A stretch of 49,276 bases of DNA from Saccharofermentans sp. (GTDB taxonomy: Bacteria > Bacillota > Clostridia > Saccharofermentanales > Saccharofermentanaceae), in contig JAILIB010000068.1 in NCBI GenBank assembly GCA_024695505.1, positions 1-49,276 on the forward strand, given 5' to 3'. Shown in pieces: positions 1 through 8,506 of this stretch. The position numbers were made by a program, and so were the translations under genes. Every line of letters starts with the position of its first letter. Positions within the stretch are counted from its first letter, which is position 1. The notes under the pieces are model-generated. The model was given only the letters and a program-made list of their open reading frames with translations, was not told the DNA's origin and did no database searches.

Positions 1-32
1 ATTTTGAGTTACGCGCCGTTTAAAATCGAATC

Positions 33-2360
33 ATGAAAGATTTTAACAGAATAATCCGGATTATTCCAAAAGGTGCCCTGGTAATTAAATCTCGGGATGC
101 CATGGAACGCTTTGAAAAAAGGCCTTTGCTGATCCCGGCGGTCATCCTTTTCCTGGATTGCGCTCTGACGTTTCTGACGGGATCTTTCGTTCCGCTGCTC
201 TTTATACTTGCTGAACTTCTTGCTTCGGGGGCGTTCTTCGTCAGAAAGCATGATCTTTTAAACATTTTGGGCCTGGTCTTTTGCTTCGCTCTGGCGGTCT
301 TTTGCAGTTTAAGGATACTGACGGCGCTTCGTTCCGGAATGCCTTCTGATACCGGCGGGATCTATACGGGAACCATAGTGTCCTGTGAAAGGAAACTCTC
401 AGGAAAGGAACGGATAACGGCTAAGATCGGCGGAGTAACGGTTGAACTGCGTTTTGACAAGGACACTGAACCGCCGGAGACTCTGATCGGAGCAGGGTTT
501 ATGGCGACGGGAAGGGTAAGGGAACCGGAACCTGCCGGAAACCCGGGAGAGTTCGATTACAAGGAATATCTTAAGAGCAAAGGGATCCTGTATCAGTTTT
601 ATGCGGATTCTTTTTCGTATACTTCGCGCCCGTCTGGTTTTGTTAAGTTTTTGCAGTCTTTTCCGGACTTGTGTTACAAGATCCGTAAAGGAATGTTTGA
701 CAGGTTCACATACGGCAGAAGTGCTGAAGACAAAGCGCTTTTGGCTGCAGTCTGCCTTGGTGACACTTCGCTTGCTGATCAGGCGGTCATAAGGGACTTC
801 AGACTGTCAGGGTGTTCACATCTTCTGGCAGTCTCGGGCACACATTTCGCGGGCTTTCTGGCAGTCTTGCCTTATCTTCTCGCGCTGGTATGTCCTGAAC
901 GGAAGAAAGGTTCGCTTATCTATTTGTTTTGCGCATTCCTTATAGCCTGCATAACAGGCTGGAGCGAATCCGTGACAAGGGCCGCCGTCATGTCATCCTG
1001 TGCGTTTATGGAAAGGGATTCGGTTTCAGCTTTGTCGGCTGCCGCTATGGTCATGCTTGCCGCAGATCCGTTCTGTTCGTGCAGAACGGGCTTTCTTCTC
1101 AGCTTTTCGGCCTGCATTGCCATAAAGCTGCTTGCAGGGAGGATAAACGGCGTTCTGTCTTTCGGGAAAGAGAAAAACGGTCTGGTCAAGGCCGTTTCGG
1201 TACAGATTGCCGCAATGCTCGGGATAATGCCATTTTCGGGCATCATACAGAGCAGGTTCGGAATCGCGCAATTCCTTTCACAGTTTATCGGGAGCTTTAT
1301 TGCCAAAGGCGCCTGCATACTGTTTGTCCCGGGTGTTGTCTTGTCTTATCTGTTTCCTCAGGATGCGGGGTATGCTTTGTCTGCACCGTCTTCTCTGTTT
1401 TTGGAATGCCTTCGCAGAACCGTGGCAACCGGAAGCAGGGCTTCGCTGGAGATCTTTCCGGGCAAGCCCGCAGAACCTGTGTATCTGCTTGCTTTTTGGT
1501 TTCCTGTAATCCTGCTGCTGATGCCAAGGTTCTCGTTCAGGTCTCTGATGCTGAAGATCAGCTGCGTCATGCTTGCCGTCTGCGGAGGCTTGGTCATCGC
1601 AGGTTTCATAAGACCCGTAAATGCGGAGATCGTTTTTGCTGACGTCGGGCAGGGGGACTGCTGTCTGATAATGGCGGGCGGGACAACTTGCCTGATAGAC
1701 GCAGGAACTTATGAAGAAGGCTCTTCGGCTGTCTCGGATCTTCTCGATTATTACGGAATAGCGTCTGTAGATATTGCCTTCATGACCCATTGGGACCAGG
1801 ACCACGCAGGAGGCATTGCAGCGCTTCACAAGGCGGGAAGGATCAGGCGGATCTATACCGGGTTTACAGGGAATGACGGTGATACAGAGGCATTTGAGAA
1901 GTCCGTCCGGCTGCGCGGCTGTGATCCGGCATTATTCAGAAAGGATCTTGAGAAGACTGAGGCCGGCGACTTTTTTGAACTGTCCAAAAAAGTCAGCCTT
2001 GAGATCATCTATCCTTCGGACTGCACTTCGGGAGGCAATCCCGGAAGCCTTGTGATACTTATGGACTGCTGTGGCAGACGCCTGCTTTTCACAGGTGATA
2101 TCGGTCTTGAGGAAGAAAAGCTGATGGTTTCCCAAAACACGGTTCCTGACGTTGATGTTCTGAAAGTCTCGCACCATGGTTCTAAATATGCGAGCAGCAG
2201 TGAGTTTCTTGAAAAGGCGAAGCCTGAACTTTCAGTGATCTCAGCGGGAAAATACAATCTTTACGGGCATCCGTCGCCGAAAACGCTTGAAAGGCTGGAA
2301 AAGGCGGGGAGCAAAGTGTTCCGTATAGATAAGAACGGTGCCGTTATATTCAGATTTTGA
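33..2360 (+). CDS. comEC: ComEC/Rec2-type DNA uptake channel with C-terminal metallo-beta-lactamase domain
   Basis: Polytopic membrane protein of the ComEC/Rec2 family, the channel that carries single-stranded DNA across the membrane during transformation. The order of parts is the full family layout: N-terminal membrane segments and a soluble OB-like region (about 1-215), the Competence domain with many hydrophobic helices (about 220-520, including HLLAVSGTH), and a C-terminal metallo-beta-lactamase domain (about 535-775). The metal motif HxDxDH is intact at H586, D588, D590 and H591, and a second SHHGS motif follows near 715. Length (775 aa) is normal. The start is uncertain: neither the ATG at 33 nor the in-frame ATG at 102 has a clear ribosome site; an in-frame stop at 21-23 limits the frame. 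It converges on the next gene with only 3 bases between stops. No comEA is visible in the window. Confidence 0.93.
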   Translation: MKDFNRIIRIIPKGALVIKSRDAMERFEKRPLLIPAVILFLDCALTFLTGSFVPLLFILAELLASGAFFVRKHDLLNILGLVFCFALAVFCSLRILTALRSGMPSDTGGIYTGTIVSCERKLSGKERITAKIGGVTVELRFDKDTEPPETLIGAGFMATGRVREPEPAGNPGEFDYKEYLKSKGILYQFYADSFSYTSRPSGFVKFLQSFPDLCYKIRKGMFDRFTYGRSAEDKALLAAVCLGDTSLADQAVIRDFRLSGCSHLLAVSGTHFAGFLAVLPYLLALVCPERKKGSLIYLFCAFLIACITGWSESVTRAAVMSSCAFMERDSVSALSAAAMVMLAADPFCSCRTGFLLSFSACIAIKLLAGRINGVLSFGKEKNGLVKAVSVQIAAMLGIMPFSGIIQSRFGIAQFLSQFIGSFIAKGACILFVPGVVLSYLFPQDAGYALSAPSSLFLECLRRTVATGSRASLEIFPGKPAEPVYLLAFWFPVILLLMPRFSFRSLMLKISCVMLAVCGGLVIAGFIRPVNAEIVFADVGQGDCCLIMAGGTTCLIDAGTYEEGSSAVSDLLDYYGIASVDIAFMTHWDQDHAGGIAALHKAGRIRRIYTGFTGNDGDTEAFEKSVRLRGCDPALFRKDLEKTEAGDFFELSKKVSLEIIYPSDCTSGGNPGSLVILMDCCGRRLLFTGDIGLEEEKLMVSQNTVPDVDVLKVSHHGSKYASSSEFLEKAKPELSVISAGKYNLYGHPSPKTLERLEKAGSKVFRIDKNGAVIFRF

Positions 2361-2363
2361 GGA

Positions 2364-4304
2364 TCATCTGGACAGATAAAGCCTCATAATGAAATAAAAT
2401 GCCAGGACGAGCATGAATGCCGTGCAGGGATAAGCGGCAGAAGCGATAGCCTTGACGGTTCCGGTATTGCCTTTGGTAATCTTTCTTGCCAATACGCGCA
2501 GGCCTTTTCCTGCTGACATTGCGAAAAGAGGCAGCACGGGCAGGAAATAATGTCCCTGAATGCCCAGGATCACGTCAGAACCCTCGGGTGTCCAGCTAAG
2601 GAGCATGGAAGGCGTGGTAAGAAGCGCGATAAGGACTACGGCAAGAGCGATCAGGATATCTTTTGTCTTGAGAGAATCTATATAAGCGTCGTCTGCGGAA
2701 ATGATCACGAGGATGATGAACATGCCGATGCTGAAGACCAGCGGGATTACCTGTTCGCCCCAGCAGAGTTTTGAACCGAAAAGGTCAGCCGTCATGTCGC
2801 CGACGAACCTTCCGTAAGTAAGTATGGTCATTTTCAGATAAGCAAGCGGGTTTTCTATGGCAAAAGAAGCGGTCATGAAGCCGTTGCCCTTGCTTCCGAA
2901 CTGGAAGAGCTCCTGGCTGGGAAGGAGCATGTCAAACGTAATGACGGATACGATACCGCATATCAAAGGAATGAGCTTGTTTGCGAATTTAAGCCCCTTC
3001 TTTGAGGAGGGGATCATGAAAAGTATGGGCAGCAAGATGAGATATCCGCCGCCTTTTACCGCGCCGAGCATGAAGGCCCAGATGCTTGTAAAAGCCAGGG
3101 CTTTTTTGTCATCGGGGCTTTGCCTGAGGAGCAGGACAGAAGAGATGAAATTAAGCGATGTGATCAATACCATCGGATCGTATGAGAACGCGTTGCTCAT
3201 CATGAGAGATGAAGGCAGGACGGCGCAAAGCGCGATGACGAACCGGCCGCAAGGGGCTTTCTTTATTGCGCGGTAACATAAGACTATGTAGAAGGCCGCG
3301 GTAAGTAACTTCGCCAGATAGCAGTTTGCGACGGTTCCTAAGCCTAAGAGGCGTCCGATCACGAGCGCAAAGGTCTGCGGTATATAGCAGAAAACTGAAT
3401 AGTAATTCATCTTTACGGATTTCGCAGTCATCGGGATGAGCGACTTGTCAGAAGCCAAAAGACGGAAGTTGCTCTTTAAGATCTCGAGTCCGCCCGTGGA
3501 AGGAGGAGTCGAATTCCACCAGATATCCCTATAGAATAGGACATCATCGGTCCTGCCCATCCATTCGCCGGCCTGTCCCTGACCAAGGAAAAGGTTAGAG
3601 AGGCGGTAGCATGCCAGATAGTGAGCCTCGCTGTCTCCCGTGCTCCAGGGAGGTATCAGCAGTATTGCCGCCAGACAGAGCGGTATGGCGGTGATGATGA
3701 AGAATCTCTCTGGCGTGAAAGGATAATTGCTGTCGTTTTTAAGGAAAAAGTATAGAGAAGTTCCCGCGAAAAGAATGAGCAGGCAGCAGACGGCCCAGGA
3801 TGAGACGGTGCCCATTGAAGTGCTGACTAAAAGCCTTACGTTCAGAAAACCGTCGTCCTTGGTGATGTTTATCGATACTGGAGAATCAGAAACGTTTGAT
3901 ATCTTTGCCACATAACTTCCGGGCGCAAGCCTTTTGTCCGATGAAAGCCTTATGGACATTGCTTTTCCTTCGGGTGAGCACATTCCGGTGGTTATGCGGA
4001 CAGTTTTCAGTAATTCGTTGCCGTTATCCTTATCCGTGAGGCAGAATGAAAGGGAAGTGGGATCGCCGTCCATGACGAAAAAGACCAGGTGATCGAATCC
4101 GGATCTGTTGCAGGAGAATTCTAAGTCCATGCTTTGGCCGGGGGCGATCTCTTTTGACGTATAACTTGTAATGCCCTTAACTACTGCTTCCTTGCGAATC
4201 CTGGGCAGAAGGTCCAAAGAGAGTGCCGCGGCAAAGGCAACTGTCAGAAAGGCTGCCATGATGATGGTTATATACTTTGTCTTAGTCGTTACCGGGGAAT
4301 TCAT
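2364..4304 (-). CDS. DUF2142 family polytopic membrane protein
   Basis: A 646-residue integral membrane protein. After an N-terminal membrane anchor comes an extracytoplasmic beta-rich region (about 30-170), then about ten hydrophobic segments. The motif region GDSEAHYLACYRLS after the third segment and the later LPSSLMMSNAFSYDP stretch are features of DUF2142, a family resembling GT-C glycosyltransferases and often found with cell-surface polysaccharide genes; the substrate here is unknown. The start was set at 4304, not further upstream, because AAGGAG lies 7 bases before this ATG on the minus strand. It is transcribed alone, divergent from the GH25 gene and convergent with comEC. An enzymatic role is inference from the family fold only. 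Confidence 0.8.
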   Translation of the reverse strand: MNSPVTTKTKYITIIMAAFLTVAFAAALSLDLLPRIRKEAVVKGITSYTSKEIAPGQSMDLEFSCNRSGFDHLVFFVMDGDPTSLSFCLTDKDNGNELLKTVRITTGMCSPEGKAMSIRLSSDKRLAPGSYVAKISNVSDSPVSINITKDDGFLNVRLLVSTSMGTVSSWAVCCLLILFAGTSLYFFLKNDSNYPFTPERFFIITAIPLCLAAILLIPPWSTGDSEAHYLACYRLSNLFLGQGQAGEWMGRTDDVLFYRDIWWNSTPPSTGGLEILKSNFRLLASDKSLIPMTAKSVKMNYYSVFCYIPQTFALVIGRLLGLGTVANCYLAKLLTAAFYIVLCYRAIKKAPCGRFVIALCAVLPSSLMMSNAFSYDPMVLITSLNFISSVLLLRQSPDDKKALAFTSIWAFMLGAVKGGGYLILLPILFMIPSSKKGLKFANKLIPLICGIVSVITFDMLLPSQELFQFGSKGNGFMTASFAIENPLAYLKMTILTYGRFVGDMTADLFGSKLCWGEQVIPLVFSIGMFIILVIISADDAYIDSLKTKDILIALAVVLIALLTTPSMLLSWTPEGSDVILGIQGHYFLPVLPLFAMSAGKGLRVLARKITKGNTGTVKAIASAAYPCTAFMLVLAFYFIMRLYLSR

Positions 4305-4384
4305 ATGTATCTCCTTGGATAAAGTATACAACTTTAACGTCACACTGATTCCGCATTATTACTGAACTTTAATATAGTTAACTT

Positions 4385-4393
4385 TGATATAAT
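4385..4393 (+). promoter_or_regulatory. Extended -10 promoter for the GH25 gene
   Basis: TGATATAAT is a perfect extended -10 element (TGn followed by TATAAT) about 33 bases before the chosen start. No convincing -35 box is seen at 16-18 bases upstream, which is common for extended -10 promoters. The 122-base region 4305-4426 separates two divergent genes; no clear promoter for the minus-strand gene was found in it. Confidence 0.55.
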
Positions 4394-4426
4394 TAGTCAA
4401 TAATCAGAACCATGGGGTTGGAATTA

Positions 4427-5635
4427 ATGAAACCAAGTATATATCTTAAGGCCGTTTCACTGTCTCTTTGTCTTGCGGCGGTCACTGTTTCACAGGGCTG
4501 CATGATCAAGAACAATGAAACCAATCTGCAGGCAACAGAATCTTCTTCGGATACCCAGATCGTTACGGAGCCTGTAACGGACACAAGCGGAGAGTCGGTG
4601 ACGGACAGCGGAACTGACGCACCTTCTTCGGATACCGCACCCACTACGCTTCATATGGAACCGCCCGCCGTTGATACTACGGCGCCGGTATTTATCAGCT
4701 ATCCGCGTACGATAAAGCTCCTCAAGGGCACCGAATTCGTACCTGACGATTATGTCGGATATATTGATGACGTTGACAAAGATGTCGAATTAAAGGTTAC
4801 CGGCGACGTTGACATCAATACAGTCGGAGATTATCCGATCAAGATGACGATCACCGATGACGCCGGCAACAGCAAGACTATAGACGTTACTGTCAATGTC
4901 TATACAAAGAAGCAGGCTACTAAGAAGCCTACTTCAACATCTTCTTCATCAAAGTCGAGCAGCACTACGACGAAATCCAAAAAGCCCACATTTGCTGAGC
5001 TGAAGAAGAAATACGAGACCGGCAACGCCTTCATAGGCATCGACGTATCCAAGTACCAGGGAAACATCAATTTCCAGAAGGTCAAGGATGCAGGCTGCCA
5101 CTTCGTCATACTGCGTGCTGCGATCTACAACAACGGCAAATTCGGCATCGACAGCAAGTTCGAGCAGTACTATAAGGACGCAAAGGCCGCAGGACTCATG
5201 ATCGGCGTGTATTACTACAGCGTTGACAACACGGCGGAACTCATGAAACAGCACTGCGCCGAGCTCGCTGCTGCCCTGAAGGGCAAGCAGATAGATTTCC
5301 CGGTCGCATACGACTTTGAGAAGTGGAAGGGTTTCCAGAAACTCAAGATGAACTCTTCAGATCTGAACAACATGTTCTATCTGTTCTGTTCCGAGATGCA
5401 GAACTACGGCTACGAGGCCATGATCTATGCAAATCCTTACTTCCTGAGGAACTGGTTCAAGCCGGGCAATTACAAGATCTGGCTTGCTGACTGGAAGACG
5501 CAGCCGTCTTATGCCGGAACGATACATTTCTGGCAGTTTTCCGCTACGGGAAGGATCGACGGCATTAATGCTGACGTTGACGTTGACGTTTACTATCCTG
5601 ACGGCAGGGTAGTAGAAGCCAAGAAAGAGGGTTGA
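4427..5635 (+). CDS. Secreted GH25 lysozyme-like protein with Ig-like (DUF5011) domain
   Basis: A 402-residue exported protein. Domains in order: signal peptide (1-25) ending in SQGC, a weak lipobox that could make it a lipoprotein; a Thr/Ser/Asp-rich linker; a DUF5011/HYR-type Ig-like fold (about 85-160, TVGDYPIKMTITDDAGN); a Lys/Ser/Thr-rich linker; and a glycoside hydrolase family 25 domain (about 200-400). The GH25 hallmarks are present: DVSKYQG with D206, YDFE with D296 and E298, and WQF near the end. The family cleaves the beta-1,4 bond between N-acetylmuramic acid and N-acetylglucosamine in peptidoglycan. The start at 4427 was preferred over 4412 because the GG-rich ribosome site (GGGGTTGG) overlaps the earlier ATG. 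It precedes holA by 4 bases, so both are probably co-transcribed. Confidence 0.88.
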   Translation: MKPSIYLKAVSLSLCLAAVTVSQGCMIKNNETNLQATESSSDTQIVTEPVTDTSGESVTDSGTDAPSSDTAPTTLHMEPPAVDTTAPVFISYPRTIKLLKGTEFVPDDYVGYIDDVDKDVELKVTGDVDINTVGDYPIKMTITDDAGNSKTIDVTVNVYTKKQATKKPTSTSSSSKSSSTTTKSKKPTFAELKKKYETGNAFIGIDVSKYQGNINFQKVKDAGCHFVILRAAIYNNGKFGIDSKFEQYYKDAKAAGLMIGVYYYSVDNTAELMKQHCAELAAALKGKQIDFPVAYDFEKWKGFQKLKMNSSDLNNMFYLFCSEMQNYGYEAMIYANPYFLRNWFKPGNYKIWLADWKTQPSYAGTIHFWQFSATGRIDGINADVDVDVYYPDGRVVEAKKEG

Positions 5636-5639
5636 TCTG

Positions 5640-6677
5640 ATGGCAAAAGCGAAAGCGCTTCCGAAAGGCGTCCTTGGATATGCAGACTTTTTCAAAAAGC
5701 TTATGAATGAGCCTGATTCATTGGGGCTCATACTCTTGTATGGAGAAGAGCAGTATCTGATAGACGGTGCCGTCAAGACAGCCAAGAAAAAGTATATTTC
5801 CGAAGGCGGAGACATAGATTACAGCCTTATCGACGTCAGGACAGGCGATGACTTTTCCTTCGCCAAGCTCGAGGAAATGACCTCGATGCCTCCGTGGATG
5901 TCTTCAAGGCGTCTCGTGATAATCAGACAGTCGGGCATCCTTGGCAGGGAGATCGATGACAAGGAGATCGAGATCCTCAAGAACATCCCTTCATCGGCAG
6001 TCGTAATCTTCATTGAGGATTCCGCCGATTCAAGGAAAAAGATATTCAAATCGTTCGTTCAATACGGAACTGTCGTGCAGATGACAGAGATGGAAGAGGA
6101 CGATATTGCCGCGAGAGTCACGAAGGCGTTCGGAAAATACGAACTTTCAGTCGATAACAGGGCGACGATGTCGCTTATCTCAAGGTGCGGCGGAGGAATG
6201 CTCGCGATAACAGGCGAAATCGCCAAGATCGCGCTTTACTGCAAGAATGAAGGCTACACAAGGGTCACGGAAGAGATAATCGAAGAATGCTGCCCGCCGG
6301 ACATAAGCGGCAGGATCTTCGACATAATGGACGCCTGCGGCAGCAAAAATCCCGCAAAAGCCCTGGGAACGTTGAATAATCTGATCCTTGCAAGGGAAGA
6401 ACCCGTGATCATGATCAGGGTCGCCGTGATCAATCACCTCAAGCGCCTGATAATGGCAAAAGAGTTAAACGACGGGAAGAAACTGTCAAAAGAACTCGGC
6501 ATCCACGATTTTTATGCGGGAAAGCTCGTAAACCAGGCAGGAAGTTTTTCCATGAACCGCCTGATATCGACTTATCTTGCAGCCTGCCAGTCTGACTCCG
6601 ACGTCAAGCACGGCCTGATAGATGAGAGGTACGCTCTGGAGATAATCCTTGTCAGAGCCGCGACCGCCGAAAGGTGA
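5640..6677 (+). CDS. holA: DNA polymerase III delta subunit
   Basis: The delta subunit opens the beta sliding clamp within the clamp-loader complex. The 345-residue length fits, and the family pattern is seen: an N-terminal domain starting LILLYGEEQYLIDGAVK (about 27-44), then SSRRLVIIRQSG (about 93), the helical linker with GGGMLAITGEIAKIALYC (about 184-200) and a C-terminal collar domain (about 215-345). The N-terminal AAA-like domain has no Walker A motif, as expected for delta. AGAGGG 9 bases upstream supports the ATG at 5640. In many Bacillota holA directly follows comEC; here the DUF2142 and GH25 genes lie between them. Confidence 0.9.
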   Translation: MAKAKALPKGVLGYADFFKKLMNEPDSLGLILLYGEEQYLIDGAVKTAKKKYISEGGDIDYSLIDVRTGDDFSFAKLEEMTSMPPWMSSRRLVIIRQSGILGREIDDKEIEILKNIPSSAVVIFIEDSADSRKKIFKSFVQYGTVVQMTEMEEDDIAARVTKAFGKYELSVDNRATMSLISRCGGGMLAITGEIAKIALYCKNEGYTRVTEEIIEECCPPDISGRIFDIMDACGSKNPAKALGTLNNLILAREEPVIMIRVAVINHLKRLIMAKELNDGKKLSKELGIHDFYAGKLVNQAGSFSMNRLISTYLAACQSDSDVKHGLIDERYALEIILVRAATAER

Positions 6678-6680
6678 TAA

Positions 6681-6709
6681 TTGACGCAACAAAGGTAAAG
6701 ACTTAAAAT
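6681..6709 (+). promoter_or_regulatory. Sigma-A-type promoter for icd
   Basis: TTGACG at 6681-6686 and TAAAAT at 6704-6709 are separated by exactly 17 bases. The predicted start point (about 6716) leaves a leader of about 30 bases ending in TAAGGAG before the icd ATG. Confidence 0.7.
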
Positions 6710-6744
6710 CGCATATTGGATTTTTATGAATTAAGGAGAAATAT

Positions 6745-7941
6745 ATGAGCAAGATCGAGATGAAGACCCCAATCGTCGAGATGGACGGCGACGAGATGAC
6801 CAGGATCATCTGGAAAGAGATCAAGGACATCGTTATCACACCGTTTGTTGACCTCAAGACCGAGTACTTTGACTTAGGCCTTCCCAACAGGGACAAGACT
6901 GCAGATCAGGTAACCATTGACGCCGCTAACAGGACCAAGGAGCTCGGCGTTGCAGTCAAGTGCGCCACAATTACGCCCAACGCGCAGAGAATGACCGAAT
7001 ACAGCCTCCACCAGATGTGGAAGAGCCCTAACGGCACTATCAGGGCCATCCTTGACGGTACGGTCTTCAGAAGCCCGATCCTCGTAAACGGCATCAAGCC
7101 TTTCGTTTCATGCTGGGAAAAGCCCATTACCATTGCCCGCCACGCATACGGCGACGTTTACAGGAACACGGAGTTCCTGGTTGACGGACCTGCAAGGGCT
7201 GATCTTGTAGTTACATATCCTGACGGAAGACAGGAAAAGCAGACCGTATTCGAATATACGGGCGGCGGAGTACTTCAGGGACAGTACAACACCGACAAGT
7301 CGATCACCGCGTTTGCAAAGGCATGCTTCCAGTATTCCCTCGATACAAAGCAGGATCTCTGGTTCGCTACCAAGGATACTATCTCCAAGGTCTATGACAG
7401 ACGTTTTAAGGACATCTTCGAGAAAGTCTATAAGGAAGAGTTCGAAGCGAAGTTCACAGAGGCAGGTATCACGTATTTCTATACGCTTATCGATGACGCT
7501 GTCGCTAGAGTCATGCGTTCAAAGGGCGGTTTCGTCTGGGCATGCAAGAACTACGACGGCGATGTAATGAGCGACATGCTTGCTTCCGCCTGCGGTTCGC
7601 TTGCCATGATGACTTCCGTCCTCGTTTCACCTGACGGCGTTTACGAGTTTGAAGCGGCTCATGGAACCGTTACAAGACACTATTACAGATATCTCAAGGG
7701 AGAGACGACTTCCACGAACCCGATGGCTACCCTTTTCGCATGGACCGGTGCCCTCAGGAAACGCGCCCAGATGGACGGTCTCAAAGACCTTGAGGATTTT
7801 GCGGAAAGACTCGAAAAGAGCGCCGTTTCCACGATAGAATCAGGTATAATTACAGGTGATCTCGACAGCCTTCTCAATGTTCCCGAGAAGAAAGTCGTCA
7901 ACACGACAGAATTCCTGAAGGCAGTCGCTTCTAAATTGTAA
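6745..7941 (+). CDS. icd: NADP-dependent isocitrate dehydrogenase, eukaryote-like subfamily
   Basis: Catalyses oxidative decarboxylation of isocitrate to 2-oxoglutarate with NADP, a cytoplasmic step that supplies glutamate carbon. The 398 residues match the homodimeric subfamily that includes human IDH1 and not the E. coli type. Evidence: N-terminal VEMDGDEMTRIIW, the substrate loop SPNGTIRAILDGTVFR (about 93-108), HAYGDVYRNTEF (about 132-143), DDAVARVMRSKGGFVWACKNYDGDV (about 250-275) and GTVTRHYY (about 307-314). The ribosome site TTAAGGAG is 8 bases before the ATG. It has its own promoter and is followed after 20 bases by the SEC-C gene. Confidence 0.95.
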   Translation: MSKIEMKTPIVEMDGDEMTRIIWKEIKDIVITPFVDLKTEYFDLGLPNRDKTADQVTIDAANRTKELGVAVKCATITPNAQRMTEYSLHQMWKSPNGTIRAILDGTVFRSPILVNGIKPFVSCWEKPITIARHAYGDVYRNTEFLVDGPARADLVVTYPDGRQEKQTVFEYTGGGVLQGQYNTDKSITAFAKACFQYSLDTKQDLWFATKDTISKVYDRRFKDIFEKVYKEEFEAKFTEAGITYFYTLIDDAVARVMRSKGGFVWACKNYDGDVMSDMLASACGSLAMMTSVLVSPDGVYEFEAAHGTVTRHYYRYLKGETTSTNPMATLFAWTGALRKRAQMDGLKDLEDFAERLEKSAVSTIESGIITGDLDSLLNVPEKKVVNTTEFLKAVASKL

Positions 7942-7961
7942 TTCATTAGGAGGATATATAA

Positions 7962-8486
7962 ATGAGTTATTACACAACATGGATCGAGAAGTCCGAGAAC
8001 AATTCAAACGAGCAGGAATACATTGAATACGTAAACCGTTACTATACTCTTGAGAAGGGCGTTTACGAGAAGATCCTCGGCGCTTATCCTGACAATGCGG
8101 AATTCCTTAACGGTCAGCTTCTCGCTCTGTCCAGAAAGTTCGGCTTTAACGCTTCCAACATGGAGATCTTCGTCGGTTTCCTGGACGGCATCAAGTCCAG
8201 CCTTAAGAATGCTGACGCTTTAGACCTTGAATCACTTACAGACGAGTCTGAGATAAGCCTCGACATCGACTATGAAAAGCTTTACTACAACATGCACGAT
8301 GCAAAGGCTGACTGGCTTTACGGCATTCCTGCATGGAAGAACGTTCTCACTGAAGAGAGAATGAAAGAGATCACTCACGATTACCGTGTAGCTAACATTG
8401 CACATTCCGATAAGATCGGAAGAAACGATCCTTGTCCGTGCGGTTCAGGCAAAAAATATAAGAACTGCTGCGGAAAGAAAGCGTAA
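7962..8486 (+). CDS. SEC-C zinc-motif protein of unknown function
   Basis: A 174-residue soluble protein. The last 22 residues are a classical SEC-C zinc module ([19 protein letters not shown]; CxCx8CC ligands), nearly identical to the tail of SecA in this same window. The first 150 residues are acidic and mostly helical, with no recognised domain. SEC-C modules bind zinc and in SecA contact SecB and ribosomes; standalone SEC-C proteins have been proposed as ribosome- or Sec-linked factors, but none of that can be read here. AGGAGG lies 9 bases before the ATG. It sits between icd and mreC with 20-base gaps on both sides, so it is probably co-transcribed with either or both. Confidence 0.8.
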   Translation: MSYYTTWIEKSENNSNEQEYIEYVNRYYTLEKGVYEKILGAYPDNAEFLNGQLLALSRKFGFNASNMEIFVGFLDGIKSSLKNADALDLESLTDESEISLDIDYEKLYYNMHDAKADWLYGIPAWKNVLTEERMKEITHDYRVANIAHSDKIGRNDPCPCGSGKKYKNCCGKKA

Positions 8487-8506
8487 AAGGCTAAGGAGCA
8501 CTTGAT

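Noticed and set aside
920..1829. Several open frames of 70-240 codons on both strands within comEC
   Set aside because: They lie wholly inside the well-supported comEC gene, have no ribosome sites and encode Arg/Cys-rich sequence without family features.
5570..5592. Short GACGTT tandem run near the end of the GH25 gene
   Set aside because: Only a few units, encoding DVDVDV in frame at the end of the GH25 barrel; no sign of a regulatory or mobile repeat.
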